From: Anisakis pegreffii
Lineage: Eukaryota; Nematoda; Chromadorea; Rhabditida; Anisakidae
NCBI GenBank assembly: GCA_035041965.1
Contig: JAPYMA010001541.1
Span: forward strand, 1 to 64,000
Reading direction: 5' to 3'
DNA: 64,000 bases
Shown piece by piece: positions 11,201 to 26,014 of this stretch (positions are counted from its first letter, which is position 1; each line of letters opens with the position of its first letter). Below the pieces are notes generated by a model, which saw only the letters and a program-made list of their open reading frames with translations, made no database searches and was not told the DNA's origin. Made by a program: the position numbers and the translations under genes.

Positions 11201-14200
11201 ATAAGTGAAAATCAAGATTTCAGAATCGAAAAGTTGATACGTACCTGTTTCGATCGACAACAGAAAAGACTAGAAGAAAGCCATGCCCTGTCCTGAGGTA
11301 TTGTTCTCGCATCGTACTGAACTCCTCTTGGCCGGCTGTATCAAGCACTAAACATTCATTTTCTGCATTAAGTACATACCAAGAACTTATTGCTAGCATA
11401 ATAACATACACCTGAATGAATGCATTTTTACGAATTTGAAAATTCTGATAAAAAATTGTAGTCGGTAAACGAATCACTCCTTTGATTGCCATGAATTTCG
11501 TCATGGAAATCGTTCCCGGCTTAGTTCCGACGGAATTCATTGAAGTTGAGTGCAAATATTTGTGTTAAATCTACTCAAACGATTTCACTTACAAAATATA
11601 ATCTAATATTATATTTACTTAATGACTGCATGATTACATTAAATTTTGTTGACTCGTTTGATTGTATGATGTTTTTAGTAAGAGTGTGTGCTTAGACTTG
11701 CGATAAAAAGAGATCTGACGATGTGAATGAATTACAAGACATATTTAGATACAAATATCAACTCATTCTTGGGTTTACTCATCTCATTAAACATTACTCA
11801 CATATTCAATGTTGATGTATCACTTGATAGCATTCAAGAAGTATTTCAGTGTGTTCAGAAATAAGTGAATGAGTCAATGAACAAATAAGGATATCATGAC
11901 TGCGACTTGAAATGATTTGCAAACTATTTGATATGACTACGGGACCGGATGGATGATCGCCTGCATGACTGGACTGGATAGACGTTGGACGGAAATTTTT
12001 GTCGATTAATATTTCATTGATAATTTCATGGGAGCATCCAGGCATTCGATAAAAGATTATATGATTTGATCACAAAAACAGTGCAACTGCATAGTTTCAT
12101 GATATTTTCATCAAATTGATAACAAACCTTCCAATTTGCATATATCATCGTCTACATAGCACTGCTTCGTATACGAGTCCTCTATCGTTGGATCATAATC
12201 AGTCACAAAATATCGCTGCAAATGAAACCACAATATAATAAATGAAACAACAACGATGTCATGAAATTTCATTTGGAGGAATGGTTTGTGTTATACATGG
12301 CGATTTTAGCTTATTTCCATCATGTTGGCTCAAATTAACTAGAGAAGCTGAATTATTTTGATACTGAATCGATAGTTCGATAGTTATCACCGTTTTGTTT
12401 GTGAGATGATCTACGAGATCAATCTACCTACGAAGAAATTTAGTAAGTTTAATGATACAATCTCTGTGATCATTCTTCAACTGATCGCTTCGATGCTTTG
12501 GTCCCTTATTTTAAGGTCATGTTGTGGTGAACGCAAACTGGAAGTTGCTTTTTATTGTAAGCAAAATAAAACCTTAAGAAGAGTTGTTGTTTGATAGAAA
12601 GTGTACTGGAACGACGAAATTTTTTGGTGTGCTTAAGTTATGGCACGCAATATCAAGAAGACGAAGGAATTCAACGAAATTATTCATTAGATGTTATTTA
12701 ACAAGTTGGTTGACATACAACAGACAACGCAGACAACAACTGCATCTTTCATTTAGTATTAATGTAAATTCTTCAATGAAATGTGTATTTGTTCATTCAG
12801 CACATTAAGATGTAAATAAATGTTTGTGAACTTAGTGATGGGTGATTATCATGTACATACGACGAAGACATCTCTAATGTGCTTTTTGAATTATGCTTAT
12901 CCGTTCAAATCAACTAATTGCTCGCATCTAATTCCCCAAGCAATATTGCCTACAGCAAACAATTTAATAGTGAACTGATCTCGTTGATATAGTCCAATCG
13001 CATTTAAAATCACAACGAATAATTTGTAAAAACTGCTCGCTACATGAATGATCTTGAAACAAATCAATGCCAACGCTTTCACTCTGTTCATACGCAAAAA
13101 TTCTTTTCTGCATTATAATTTCTTCAATTTTTGTTGCTGTTCCGTGTGTGTTTTGGGAGGGCATTAAAATTCTCGGCTATACTCTAGTGATGTGAATAAA
13201 TTTTTTCAGTTTCAAAATTTTCAGTCACCGGTTGGATTTTGGAGGTGAGTGAGGTGAGTGATGTTGTGATGGTGTAATATTGAAAGGATTTAACGGGATA
13301 AAGGCCAGTTGAACTCACTCACTTACTCGCTATCTCAAATAAATGTTGAACTAAGCGAACGACGAACAGATGTGCCTGCCGTGCCTTCATCATAAACACA
13401 ATAAAAAGTGAACGTCTTAAGCAACTGCATCAATAATCAGCTCAACTCAAATCCCCTCATTCCGCCAGCATCACATCCGAACCGAATCGATCGCATTCGT
13501 AACACACATCGATCTCTATGTGCACATTTCTTTTGATCATATTCTACATCCCAACAACAACTCAGTGAATATCTTATCTGCAGCTAAGAGATGATTAATG
13601 CAGACCATTAATAATAAAACTAACGATCTGTTATTTAAGTGTGTTATTGACTAATAGTCAAATTCTTTCAGAACTCTTCCAAATCCCTCGAATCACTTGC
13701 TTAATTCTATACCCCTAGATATATCTAGATATATCGTTAGAATGGTTATTGCTCAGAACTCCAGTGTTGAATCTAGTCATAATTTGAAGTTGCGATTGCC
13801 ACATAACACATTTTGCATCATATACTGAGAGTTTTCCTTGTAAACGCACGAAAGGACATCTATTCTTTTTGCATACAAAACACTCAAAATCTCCTATTCT
13901 ACAAGCCACCTCCAACATATTCAAAAACACCTCAACACGGTAAACAACGTGAAATTCCGTAACAATTGTTTTAATTTAAAGGGAAGGTCGCCTCATTCCC
14001 TTTGATTTCTATTTACAATTAGCTAGTATCATCACTCGTGATCATCTTGTGATTTTAATGATCATACAGACAAATAGACAAAAAGTCATTGATACTCACT
14101 GATCTATGGCTTCATCGAAAAAATTATATTGGTATAGCCTTCAATTTGTTAGATTACAGTTAACTTCATCTGCAATTAGCAGAAAATTCTTCGTTTGCTT

Positions 14201-17200
14201 TCCAAAGCTTGCAGAACAGCTAGTATTTGGAGTGCATTACAGAAGAGCCGCAGTGCTCAGCATTTGCACTGAGTGCTTTTGCTATAACGTACATAAATTT
14301 CAAGATATGGTCCATTAGTTGTGAAATACTACTGCCTCGTGCCATATTTTATGGTTAATTTATGAACAACATGTCATTTCAGTGCAAAAAAACACCAACA
14401 TAAAATTCATTACATATTGCACTAGACGAGCTGAATGGTATTTGAATGCTAATGAGTAGTGGAATGCCATGATCAATTAATTCAATGATGTATTACAATC
14501 ATTGCATCAAACCACTGAAACAATCGATTTGTGACAAAAAACAAATCATTGCAGTCATTACCACTATCATTAACTTTATCAATACAGTGATTGATTGATA
14601 AGAGAAGGGATTAGTGCAGCAGCAGCAGCAGCAGCGTAACAGAAGAAGAAATGTTCAAATGTGTTAAGCAAAAAACAAAACGCTCAAATTTTCAACAGTA
14701 TCGTCGCTAGGCTAACAGGTCTCTGTGAAAGGTTTACAAAAAACACTGCAGCGTTGGTGTTCTCAAGTTTATGACTAATACACATTTTGTTAAGAGAATT
14801 GAATGCGAAGAAAAATTCTCAAAAGTTTTCCCGATAACTTGAAAACGCACTTTAAGAATTTTCTATCTTCGAAGCACATCAAAAATTCATTCGTTTCGTT
14901 AAGTGCTAACTTTTGAAGCGTATTCAATGGAATGTTAAGCATAACACTACTTCCGATGATAGCAATGAGATAGAAATATGATAGAACTGAGCAAAATTCT
15001 AGAGGAAGTGTGAATTGTTGAGCAACTAAATCAACTATCTCATGCGCATTGAATGCTCAAATGCGACTTCCGGTGATTAGCTTCGATTGATGCAAACCAA
15101 AGCGATTGTTTGTTCCTGTCCTGCTTATGTGAGCATTATCGTAAAGTTGCTTTTAACAACATTTTACCAAACATTTTAATTTTTCCTCAGTTATTTTACT
15201 GCTCTATGATGAAATCCTTCGATCAACTAAATTCCTATAAGTGTAATTGATGGTTTCCTTAATATATGACCTTGGTGAACGTCTTCAATGCCCTACTCAA
15301 ATGAATATTGAAGAGTTGTGCTGGAAGTGAACTTGATAAAGTTGCAACACCTCAATTTCTTCAAGATCTTGAGATTTTCAGAATAGCAAAGTATATCGCA
15401 TAAAAATGAGATGAGAATGACGTCTATTTGTGAGGTCATGGAGATAATTTGTATCGACTGAAAATGATATGTAGTTGGAGAGCAAATATCAAAATAATCA
15501 AATGCCGAAATCAGCAAATAACTTCATTCGCTTTGATCTAGTAGATCGATCTTCTTCTCGCCGGACAAAATCTGTATAATTTGTTCTCATTGTTTGTCTT
15601 TATCATTATCGCGACTGATTGAGTCTCATTAAATTATATGCGTTTGGGTTAAACGACATGATTACTTATGTGATTGCTGCTCTCATTTCAGTTATCACTC
15701 TTGATTTTTATGAATTTCTTATTTTCGCTTTTTCAAATGGAATACCTTCGTTTCAAATAACAATCCACAAAAACTTGTGATTATTTTGATAATTCCAGTC
15801 AAATATGTAATAAAATATTGCCAATTCCTTTAAATTTTACGACAAAATTCAACCAGATGAATAGTATTAAAAATATGATATATGATAATGGCATTCTCGA
15901 TGCGATAATATTTATTCGATGAACACTTTCCACATAAATACTTCTTTCTCTTTAGGTATTCGTCGTGATTTTAAGAGGAGATTTGGATTAGATCTAGCTA
16001 GTTGACTGTAGAATTGATCGATACGTTAATGTGTTTGAATGCATTGTGGTTATATTTACACGATATCCTTCGATTGAATGAATCACGTGCAATAGAACAG
16101 CTCAAAGACCATCATCTTATAATAGCACAACACGGTGACTGACTCTGAGCTAGTGATCAAATAGCACATTGAATTCTGTGAACGTTTAGGATGAGAACTA
16201 TTTTGACGACTCACGACTTTAACAGTATTATGCAAAGTTTTTGGTTAAGGTTGGAGACTATGAAGGACTTGTTATGGAAGCGTTTTGCGCAGAAGTCAAC
16301 GACCCATTGCAGAGAATCATCTAGAAAGACTTATTGAATTTTAGAAGTTGTTGAAGTGCATAATCTGAGATGACGACGACATTATTTGAAAGGAAAGCAA
16401 AGGAAGTTTTTGCTTGATCGATTCGTGGGGAATGGTGATGAATAATAGGTGAAAATTTGATTATTTCGAGTTATGCACAGCCTTACGGCCTTATTCAATC
16501 ACGACGGTTCATGCATGAGAACGTTTGCGTGTGTGTGTGTGATGTACATGATTGACGACAACTCAATGGATAAAGTTTATGACCGAATTTGGCACTTATT
16601 TTAATGTATTTATTGGTGGTTTGCATCCCTTCCTGCTTCTTGCTTCCACACTCGATTGATTGCGCATGCAAATGCATATTTTATCAGCCAGCAGAACTTA
16701 TGCTTGTTGACACTCACTTCGAGATCTATCACGATTGCGTGTGCCTAATTATTGCGTACGATTAAGTCATTTTCTAACTGATCACGCAAGCGAAACTATG
16801 CAAAAATCATCGCAGAAATAATATGATCAATTAGAGAGGTTCATGGAAAGATTTCGTTGATGAAATCAGACCGTATGATTCGATTATGTGATTCGCTTGA
16901 AATATTGCGGTGGTGATTATTACTTTAAAAATTTCAAAGGTGTCGATTCAAATTAGCAGACGTATGCGTGGATGAGTTTTGAGTGTGTTTGATGTTTATG
17001 AAATTTGAAGTGTGATAGGTGGGAAGGGACGACGGAGCATAGCACCATTATTATAATAGCATTGATTCACATTGATGTTTTTATTATGATTTATGATGAT
17101 TGATTTCGGAAATATTTCATATTTTCAAAATATTCGTGTTCGAAGCAACGATGGATGGTTCGTCGTCGTTCTTGCACAGATTCATATTAAAATTTCAGCA

Positions 17201-17734
17201 TTTGTTCATCTGGCAATGACTGAGTGCAGTGCACTTTCACATATGAATGAGTATGATGCAATGAGGCAATGTGATTTCGAGTGGAGAATATTGAGGAATG
17301 CGAGCGATTAGTTCGATGATTCGATGATTCATGTGATGTTTGGTGTATGAAAAATTTTGAGTGATTATTATTCTGACAGGGAGCTTATTAGTCACTGTTT
17401 ATTCAGCTTAATACAGAGAAGCTTTTGAGATGGTACCGTCATATTCTCGAAAAACACCTGACAAATGAAGGTAGGCATTTTTGACAGACGGATTGATTTT
17501 TGAAAACTTAAGAGATCGTTGGTGTCTTAGCTGATTTCTCAGGTATCACGAACGGTTCATCATTTTATCGGTTATAAGTCACAGCAGCGATTTCGTGTGG
17601 TAAATGAAAGAGTCGAGTATTTTGGATTGAGGACTTACCTGAACGAACTGTATGGTGAGCGCAGATTTACCCACTCCTCCACCGCCCACAACGACTAGAC
17701 GGAATAAAAACGGCGCAGGACGCGCCCCAGACAT
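8267..17734 (-). CDS. ras-1: R-Ras type small GTPase (RAS-1)
   Basis: Exons 17734-17639, 12215-12128, 11347-11245, 10993-10885, 8609-8491 and 8378-8267 join in phase to 208 residues. Every G-box is present: P-loop GGGGVGKS (17-24), switch [10 protein letters not shown] (39-47), DTAGQEEF (64-71, catalytic Gln68), NKAD (123-126) and ECSAK (151-155). The C-terminus carries a lysine run and a CAAX box, CRIQ (Cys205), so the protein is expected to be prenylated and membrane-bound. It would cycle between GTP and GDP in growth or adhesion signalling. The P-loop GGGG and C-terminal lysines match R-Ras and nematode RAS-1 rather than LET-60. The start at 17734 is the only ATG after an in-frame stop. 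The last donor (GTCCCA) is weak, but the join restores the family sequence. Intron 1 is 5.4 kb. Confidence 0.95.
8610..10884 (-). other. ras-1 intron 4 (2.3 kb)
   Basis: Non-coding, AT-rich. Open frames inside it (8926-9108, 9080-9277 and 9576-9782) have no family likeness. No nested gene is seen. Confidence 0.6.
12216..17638 (-). other. ras-1 intron 1 (5.4 kb)
   Basis: Very long intron between the P-loop exon and the switch I exon. It contains a (CAG)n microsatellite at about 14615-14635 and scattered short open frames on both strands with no splice or family support. An intron of this size next to the start often carries enhancers, but no specific site can be shown from this sequence alone. 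Confidence 0.6.
14615..14635. repeat. (CAG)n microsatellite
   Basis: A run of about seven CAG units in ras-1 intron 1. Confidence 0.8.
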
Positions 17735-20700
17735 CCGGACGGAATATTCGGGAGACCTTTCAGGCAGATGCACTCTTCAAACAGTAAGAAATAATTGTTG
17801 TGGCCGATGAAATTGGTCGTACTGAAATGATGACAATATTAGTCTCATTATAATGACTATCATTATTATCTCCGATCGAGACCAGAGCCACATCCAAGCT
17901 CTCAGTCTTCCACATAGTTAATTTTTGCATCGTCCTAGGATTCTCTAGCGTCAACATTCAGCGATACAATAGGCCAGGCTCGGTCTTGGTTGAAGCTTTA
18001 AAATTTGAAGAATTAAGAGGTCCAACTCATTGGTCCGCCTATTGAAACGTTTATTATCTCAAAATGGCCTAACAATATCGCTTCTCCTAACTAGACCACA
18101 ATCTAAATACCAAATGCTGTGTGCAACGAATATCATCAATATTAAGGATCTATCTCTAGAAAACTGCACACTGAACACAGAAAACTCATTGGATTATAAT
18201 TGGTTCTTATTATTATTATTATGAAGAAGAAATCTGCCACTACAGTAAACTACTCGCGCGATGTTGCTTTTTGTGAATATATTCAGTCATTCATTTATAA
18301 TATATGCGAACTAATGATATGGGTTTCGTAATGCGATAATAATGATGTTGATGAGCAATAATAATACAATACACATCAAAATGCGATATACAATCGAATT
18401 GGAATTGAAATTGAGCTGAAATGATTCACTCGTAACAACGAATAAATTAAACCTTCGATCTGCAAAAAAACAAAATTCTGCATAAATTTAATAACAGGGT
18501 TGAGAAGTTCCTTGAACAATTACAGTTTTGACTGAACACTACTAATAACAGTAATAATAGTGAATAATGTTGCGATTTAGAAGGACGTTTTCAAATTGTG
18601 TGGACGGAAAACGTACGAAACATAAACAAATTTCAGAGAATACTGAGCGTTTTGTTTTGGTGTTGTTCGTTATGTATATGAAATGGACGGGGAAGAAATG
18701 TTCTGTTCAGAGGAATGATGGTGACTGGTGGAAAAGGAAATTGATGCAAAGAAATTTTTTAGTAAAACACGTTGGAATGCAGTGATTGTATTGTAGAATA
18801 ACAACAATTTGTAAAATTGATGGAACAATTCAACTGAAATGAGCAAAGAAATGAATAAATAAAACAGATAGATATTTTGAATGAATAGAATGGGTGGATA
18901 AGTTGAGATGTTATGTGAAGTTGTCATCTTTAGAGGTATATAGATGATCCAATTCATAAGAAATTCATCGAACATTGAACTGCCTATTGATTTTATTTCG
19001 AAGAATGTTTTCGCTTGAACAAAAAAAATGAAACGTTCCACTTGAATAAGAGATAAGGAAGCTTTTTGCAGAGAGATATGAAAAACTGCTGTTCATCGTT
19101 TGCAGAAAAAGAAGTTCACTAGCTTAGAACTGTGTACTGCTCGCTCGTTAGATGGATGCTTAGATGCAAGCCAGCAAGCAAGTATGGAAATAATTGAACT
19201 GATAAGATCGGAACTGTTATGATAAGATAAAAGAATGAAGAGCGGAGAGAGATGATCAGACGACGACCACTGAATGAATAATTGGATCATTTCAAGCGAA
19301 CAACGAATCGTTCGCTGTTCAATCAATCACATTTCAAATGAATAAAATCAAACTGAATAATCAATCGAATACAATACACAATCATCGATCTGTCAAATAC
19401 CCAATCACAATAACAATTCCACACAAAAATACGTGCATGAATGCCAGCAGTCATTCAGCACGGTCGGTCATATTATTTTCTGCACCTAGAGAGACTGCGT
19501 CGCCGCCGCCATCGGGTCGCCGAACGAACGAATTTTGATTCATTTCAAACAAATAGACAGCTGGGTGGTTGAATGAATATGCTCTAGCAACAGCACCAGC
19601 AACAACAGCAGCAGTAGTAGTTTGTTTCAATATTTGATATATAGATAGTAGACATCTATACATATCAATAGACAGATGATTCCATATTCCTTCGAAACAA
19701 TTTTATACAGCCTAAACTAAAATACTCTCTCCGCACCTTCCAAAGTACTCAAATACTCTACACTATCGCATCCGTTGCGGCTTCATCGTATCTCTTCTAC
19801 AAGCAAATATTGCACACAAATAATCTTCTATCAAAGCTCCCTCCTTCTTTCACGTCCCAATGCTTCTTGGTTTTATGATGGGATATTTGTGTCTATTGCT
19901 TGTTTGCTTCTTTTTCCCTCGTTACACTCTCCTTCCAATTGAACGTATCTAAAATTTCCGTTTCTTTCTGCTGAACGATAGCGGATGCCATGTTCAACGT
20001 CGATATCTCGTTATCGCGTTAAGAAATCCTCTTTTGCAGACTTGTCCACTGAACGTGCATAATCCCTGAGCATTTGTCTCGGTGTCAAATTGTGTCCCCT
20101 CGCCGCAGTTCATTGTTCTCTGCTCGTATGCAGTAGTCGTTCAGTTTCATTCCATCTCTTCAGATGTATTTTGTTGAGTATCTAACAAACTAACTTCAAG
20201 GAAAAATCGCTAACATACGAGGTTTTCCAAGGAATCATTAAAGAGGTCCACTGAAAATACCGCAGGATATTTAAAGATCCCGAGGATGAAACGAGACCTT
20301 AGACCACGAAGTTCACACTACTCCCACCGAAATGTTTGCATCTCTGTAAGTGACTATTTCAGAAGATAATCGTCGAATCATATTGTCCATCAATCATCTC
20401 AAATACTAATCCATCAGTGACTTAAAACCAAAATTATTTTAACTGTACTTCTCAAAATCTACTACAGTACCTCAGACTACCAGTGCGTAAACTTGATCAG
20501 TACGCTATTGCCTCTGTTTTCATTACTCGTCTATAATATCACTTCTATCAAGTTTATCCGAGATATCAAATCTCTGATATAAATGATTAAATATATCTCA
20601 TATAAATGATTATGATATCAAATTACGACGTGTACCTTTAGAAGTGTCTTGGATACACTTTAATACAAAATTCGTCCCATTTCTTAGGCATTCATTATTG

Positions 20701-23700
20701 TGATGCAATAATCGCTATTTTACGATCATTTTCGAATGTCATTGATAGATCTGAACCGATCGAATTAGTTGATAACCCACGTGATAACTATTGATCTCTT
20801 AATTAGTCAAACAACTTCTTAAATACCTGAATATACACCTTAATTTACCGCAATCCGTATTGCATTCGTATTGTTAATTCGCTCTCTTAAACTCAATCGA
20901 TGCAAATGATTCGTTATGATATATCCGAATAGATTTGATAATGTCATCAGTTGAAAAATTTCGCAATGGTTTTCGATTAGGGCTGATGATGTGATATGTA
21001 TCGCATTTCGAAATTTTACCGTCTAATTTTTTGACTAAATTTCTTCTGTTTCCGTTTCCCTTAACTCTTCATTTCAACGAATGAATATTAAACGATCATT
21101 GGAGATTTTTTTCTGTGGAATATTCCAGTGCAGTGGTGTTATAGTCTATCGATAATGCATTTCAATCGCGTGCATTGTTATTATGGATTATGTTGATATT
21201 GTTAGACGTAGAAATGAAGCATGCATGAAGCATGCATCATGCTTCGTTCCATATTGGCTTTTCAAAAAATATCAATTTCATTTTTAATTGTTCCGCTCCT
21301 CTTCCTAGCTCAGTAATTACAACAATAATAATTATAGGACGAAACCTAAAATAGAATTCATCATGAACGATCAGCGAGTAATAGACAAGAAGGGTTTTTC
21401 GCTGGACTTGGCAATTAGATGAAATAATGAAATATTCCCTGAATTAGTACCTATCCATATCCATTTCAAAGTTGAAATTAAGCCCTAGCTCCATATGCTA
21501 GTCGTATACGAACCGGTGTTCATGACTGTTGCTTTTTATCCGGTTTGGATGAGTTGCAATTCATCCACTGCATTTCGGCTTGATACTGATCTGGGACAAC
21601 AATTCTCTCCGGTTTAGAGATCCGGAATCGGAGAAAATTAAGGGAAACCTTCTTCTCTCTCTTTTTCTTTTGCTTAGAAGTAATTAGTCCTGCGAACATC
21701 GGAAGTTATCAAACAACTTCAGGAAACTAGGCGAACTTTTACAAAATTCACATCTCGTTCAAGAAAAATCTTGACTTTGTCGTTGTCTCAAGACATTGCA
21801 CTGTCCAGGGGTCTATTTATTACTCTAGTTACTACAGTTCTAATTGCTTTTGTATACGCCTTCGCTGAATGAATATTTGCAATTTACGAAGTTAATTAAC
21901 ACTTACATTTGGTATCGAGTAGGTGAGCATTTGAGTGAATAATAGTCCTTGACATATGCCCATTTACATTCATAAATCTTTATTCATGCACTCTTAATTA
22001 AATAGACATTATAAATATGCCTACATTGATTCATTCTCACCGCCAAATTATAGCTACATTCTCTTCCAATGAATGTGACTCGAATCTCAATAAATGACTC
22101 GAATCTCAAATGGTAAATGAAATCTCAAAAACATTTCGACAATACGACTTATCCGTCTATTCCCATAAATCCGTCAAATCTGCAAGATCGTCCCGGCTCA
22201 AAACGATCCTGTTCGAGCCAAAATTTATGACTGTTTTACATGGAATTTTTCAAATTTGCTATTTTTTGCTCCACCAATTGCTACACTCAATCAATAGTGA
22301 ATGTAGTGTTCGAGCGTTTGCGAGAGGAGAAAAATGTATGTTTTCATGTTTTTATCTGTAATTTTTCATGTGATTCATTGCCGTAGAGATGCAAAGAGGA
22401 GAGCACAAGCAATTTTGACTTACTTTATTAGCAATATTATGGTCTTATTATTGAATGTGCGCAGTATTATTGTGTCGCATTAAATCAATGGTCTTGTCTC
22501 GAAATTAACTCAAAAGACTTCACCATACGAACGAACAAATGAATAGAGAATTTTTTTATTTCAACAACAGTTGACTTTTAATATTGCACGCAATAATGAC
22601 TAAGAAAAGTCTGTTGTCTTGTCTCAAAAAATGTTTTCAAGTCCAAATTAACGAATAATTATACGAAAATTCCTTCTTTCCACTTCTCTAACCAAAAAGT
22701 TTTCTCAATTCTTAACAATAAAAAAGGAAAACTTCTCTCCAAAAAACTATCAAAGAAGAAATCAAACAAAATGATGAAAAAGGGAGCCAAAAGGCAGAAA
22801 TACTAGTATTGTAAACAGCCTTTTGTGCTGGAAACTGTAAAATAGTCATCATGAAACTACTTATTAAGAAATCATCCCATGCGTACAGTGATGTGCAGAC
22901 AGAAGACGTTCACTACAACAATGAGACTAAGTGCTTGCCTTTAGGAAGTGTTGCATAAAAGTGAAATGAAGCGATAAAATTTATTCATTCGTTCGTTTTG
23001 TAAGATATATATAACGATGCGGAATGTATGAATAAATAAATAAATAAATGTGTACTTTGTAAAATATTCAATTTATTTGTTTATTCATCGCAATGTGTAG
23101 AGGAGTATTTGGTGAGTATGTTGCTTGGTTGGTGTCGATTCGTTACAATTTCAATAGATTCGTATTTTAATACATCACTGAATTTAACATTACATCAACA
23201 TTAGATTGCATTACATTCAATGGCTTTTTGCTTTTTGAAAAGAAGAAAAAAAATTACATTGTTCCGACTCTAGTCGATATTTGATAGTGATTACTTTGTA
23301 GCTTTTTTTACGACAAATTCAAATTCAAGAGAGACGGAAGGAAGAGGAAGAACATTCCAAGTTACTAGTACGGCAACGTGACTAAATGACAGATGAAAAA
23401 AAGCAGTAAGAGTAAGAGTAGAATAAGAAAGGACGAAAAAACTTCGAACACTCAATAGAGTAATCGATGACGACGAAACGAATCGGAATGAGAATTAATC
23501 GTAAATTTTATGTACACTGATGATTGGTTGTGTATAATAGATGTGACAAAGAATGGAAGCAAAAATCAAATTGTAATATTAAAAATAATAGCAAATGCTG
23601 AATTATTAACCATTAAATTTCAACGTGAACGTCTGATCGCAGTTATCTTCGTTGTTCCGATAGTATTATTGTTATTATTATGTCTCATCGGGACTGAGAC

Positions 23701-26014
23701 ATTGGCTCGTACGAAAAGCAGGCAAGCAATAGGTTGTCAACAATAAGGATCGGGGCAGTAAATTCCCATGAGGCGACATCAATGTCGTCGTTTGACTAGG
23801 CTGGAACAACAAATTTGGAAGAAGAAGAAGGAGAACATCTATTAAAAGAAAATAACTCGAGCAAATGTGGATAAACAAAGTCCTTGTTTGGTTATCAAAT
23901 TCCAAGAGGATTTACCGCGAGGGTTTTCATATATCTCTCCAAATTTTCATATATGTCTTCTCTAGCCACAGATCCTTCCGTACCAATAACACTGAGATTA
24001 CATCGATCTTAGATACTTAAATCCGTCCCATTCCAGTTTATCGTTTAAATAAATAAAAAAATAGAAAATGTCAAAACGGAACGAGTATAGGCCTGGGTCA
24101 TTCATTTGATTGGACTTCAATTAGGAGAGAGACAATGAGAAATGATAATAAGGCTAAGACTAGATGCTGTACATTGATGCATTGCTGCGATAAACATCAA
24201 TCAAGTCATTTATTTTCCGTTTTTTTAAATCTTCGTTTAATATATCGACTGAAAGTTGATATTTCCTCTCTTAAATGCAGACAATTGCTTGAAATTGTTC
24301 TACGTTTTTGATATGCTAAGAATTGTGCAGAAAATTTTCGGTTTCTCTCAATAGCAGATTGAATTCAATCGCTAGCTTAAATGCAATATTTTGTTAGTGT
24401 TAAAAAAATCTCGGTCGGATTACCAGGATCTTCTAAAGTCAAAGGCATCCTTAAGAGATAAACACTGCAACGATTCAATTGATCCTATTTGACCTCCAAG
24501 CAATAGTCGAATTACAAAACATGTACTTAGTGATCATTCTAACTGAGGACTTTGGAGGAATGGTGTGAATGGAGCAGCAATAATACGGATATGGGATAAT
24601 TGATACAAAACTGTAAGGTCAGTCAAGAAATACACATAAATGGACAAACGAGTAATTGTTCGAAGGTAAATGCCTTCTACAAATATGGATGTTTATGTTT
24701 TCTTGATATCCATTGACATAAGGTAATTCAACAAAGTCAATGAAACAATGAATAAATACTCCAATAAAGACTATTCTTATTGTTGTTGATGATTCTTAAG
24801 AATAATGTTTATTGCTTTCATTGATGTTATCTGCTGTGCTTATTGCGGTTCTCATTTCATTGTAAAATAAATTAATGCTCTTGTTGTGGTGTTTTGTTCA
24901 ATCTCAACGAGATGAATGTTATAAATGTAATGACTATGATGTGATATGATATGTGTTGGTATATATCACCTTCAATAATGGCCACACTAAACAGGTAAAT
25001 AAACCACTAGTCAATGCTGATCTCGGTCGGTCATCCTCTTCGTTTCCTTTATTGTTGGGCACTAGACAATAGTTATTGCTTTATTTGTTTACGTTTTATT
25101 CACAGCATTGTTCATTTGTTTGTTCAGGCGCACATTAGTTTTGTTTGCGTGTTTATACATTCACTTGCACAATTTACATATCATTTCAGTCACTAGTCCT
25201 TTTGGGATCATCTTGCAAATACCTTTTTAAAGGCAATTTTCTTAAGACATCTGAGAATTAGCACAAACTCGTAAAAGTAACCTCTACGGTGGCAGTCGCA
25301 TGTTTCCGTAGTTACATAGGGGATTTCACTGCCAATTAGATAGTCTTGGGCAAGACATTTGATAACCCTGATCTGAAGGGATTTAAATTTCTTAGCGCTT
25401 CAGGACAGAAATATTATATCTTCAAGGACTAGATTAACAAGAGCTTCAGGATGTTAGTTTCAAAACTGAGCGAAATTGCAGGGTTGATTCTGATTCTGAA
25501 TGTGCGTTATAAGATCAAGATTGCTCCGAATCCTCAAATTTGTTGCAGATTCTGAGAATCTCGGCCAACTGTCGGTTTTGCATGATTCTCTGAGCTGTCT
25601 GACCAGTTTTATCGAAATTTGGGATTTCTTCAACAAAACGACAAAAACTTGATAGTATTCATCACAATAGACATCGCAAAATAAGTTTGAACACAATAAT
25701 TTTCAATTGGAGAAATCAAAAGCCAACAAAGTCGAATATCAACAATAATAATAAGCAGTGAACAGCATTGATCGCAAATTATAACCATTGAATTATGCAA
25801 TATGATAAGTTTACTGATAACATCACAAAACGTCACTGATAAAATTTATTGATTGTGAGCATCAAAGAGGCAATTAATAACAGTAACAATGGTAATGATA
25901 ATATCAGTAACATTAACATTAATTACGATTATAACAAAAATAATCCTCAACACAACAATGACAATTGCAATCATATGAATAGCGATCTCTAAAGTTAAAC
26001 AGAAAACAAATGCA
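17735..26014. other. Spacer between ras-1 and the RING-CH gene, unresolved open frames
   Basis: 8.3 kb with no supported gene. A GC-richer patch at 19490-19530 (GCCGCCGCC run) could mark the ras-1 promoter or a 5' untranslated exon. A possible acceptor lies at 17775-17776, about 40 bases before the ras-1 ATG. Short minus-strand frames with balanced codon use lie at about 19870-20160, 21520-21700 (a 59-codon frame beginning ATG) and 25210-25400. At 20.0 kb all three frames look equally plausible, so codon appearance alone is not evidence. A small imperfect palindrome lies at 21214-21243. AT-rich simple repeats occur near 23030 and 18207. Confidence 0.4.

Noticed and set aside
11348..11362. Upstream acceptor for ras-1 exon 3 (after AATGCAG)
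   Set aside because: It is in phase but inserts five residues before DTAGQEEF. The acceptor at 11348-11349 (GTTTAG) gives the exact family spacing.
18670..19041. 123-codon minus-strand open frame
   Set aside because: Composition is that of AT-rich non-coding DNA, there is no splice context, and its length is expected by chance in a window this size.
19870..20160. Several short minus-strand frames that look protein-like
   Set aside because: All three frames look equally convincing, which shows that the local base composition, not selection, gives the impression.
25460..25696. 78-codon minus-strand frame, with a second frame also open
   Set aside because: Two overlapping frames are open, neither with supported splice sites or homology.
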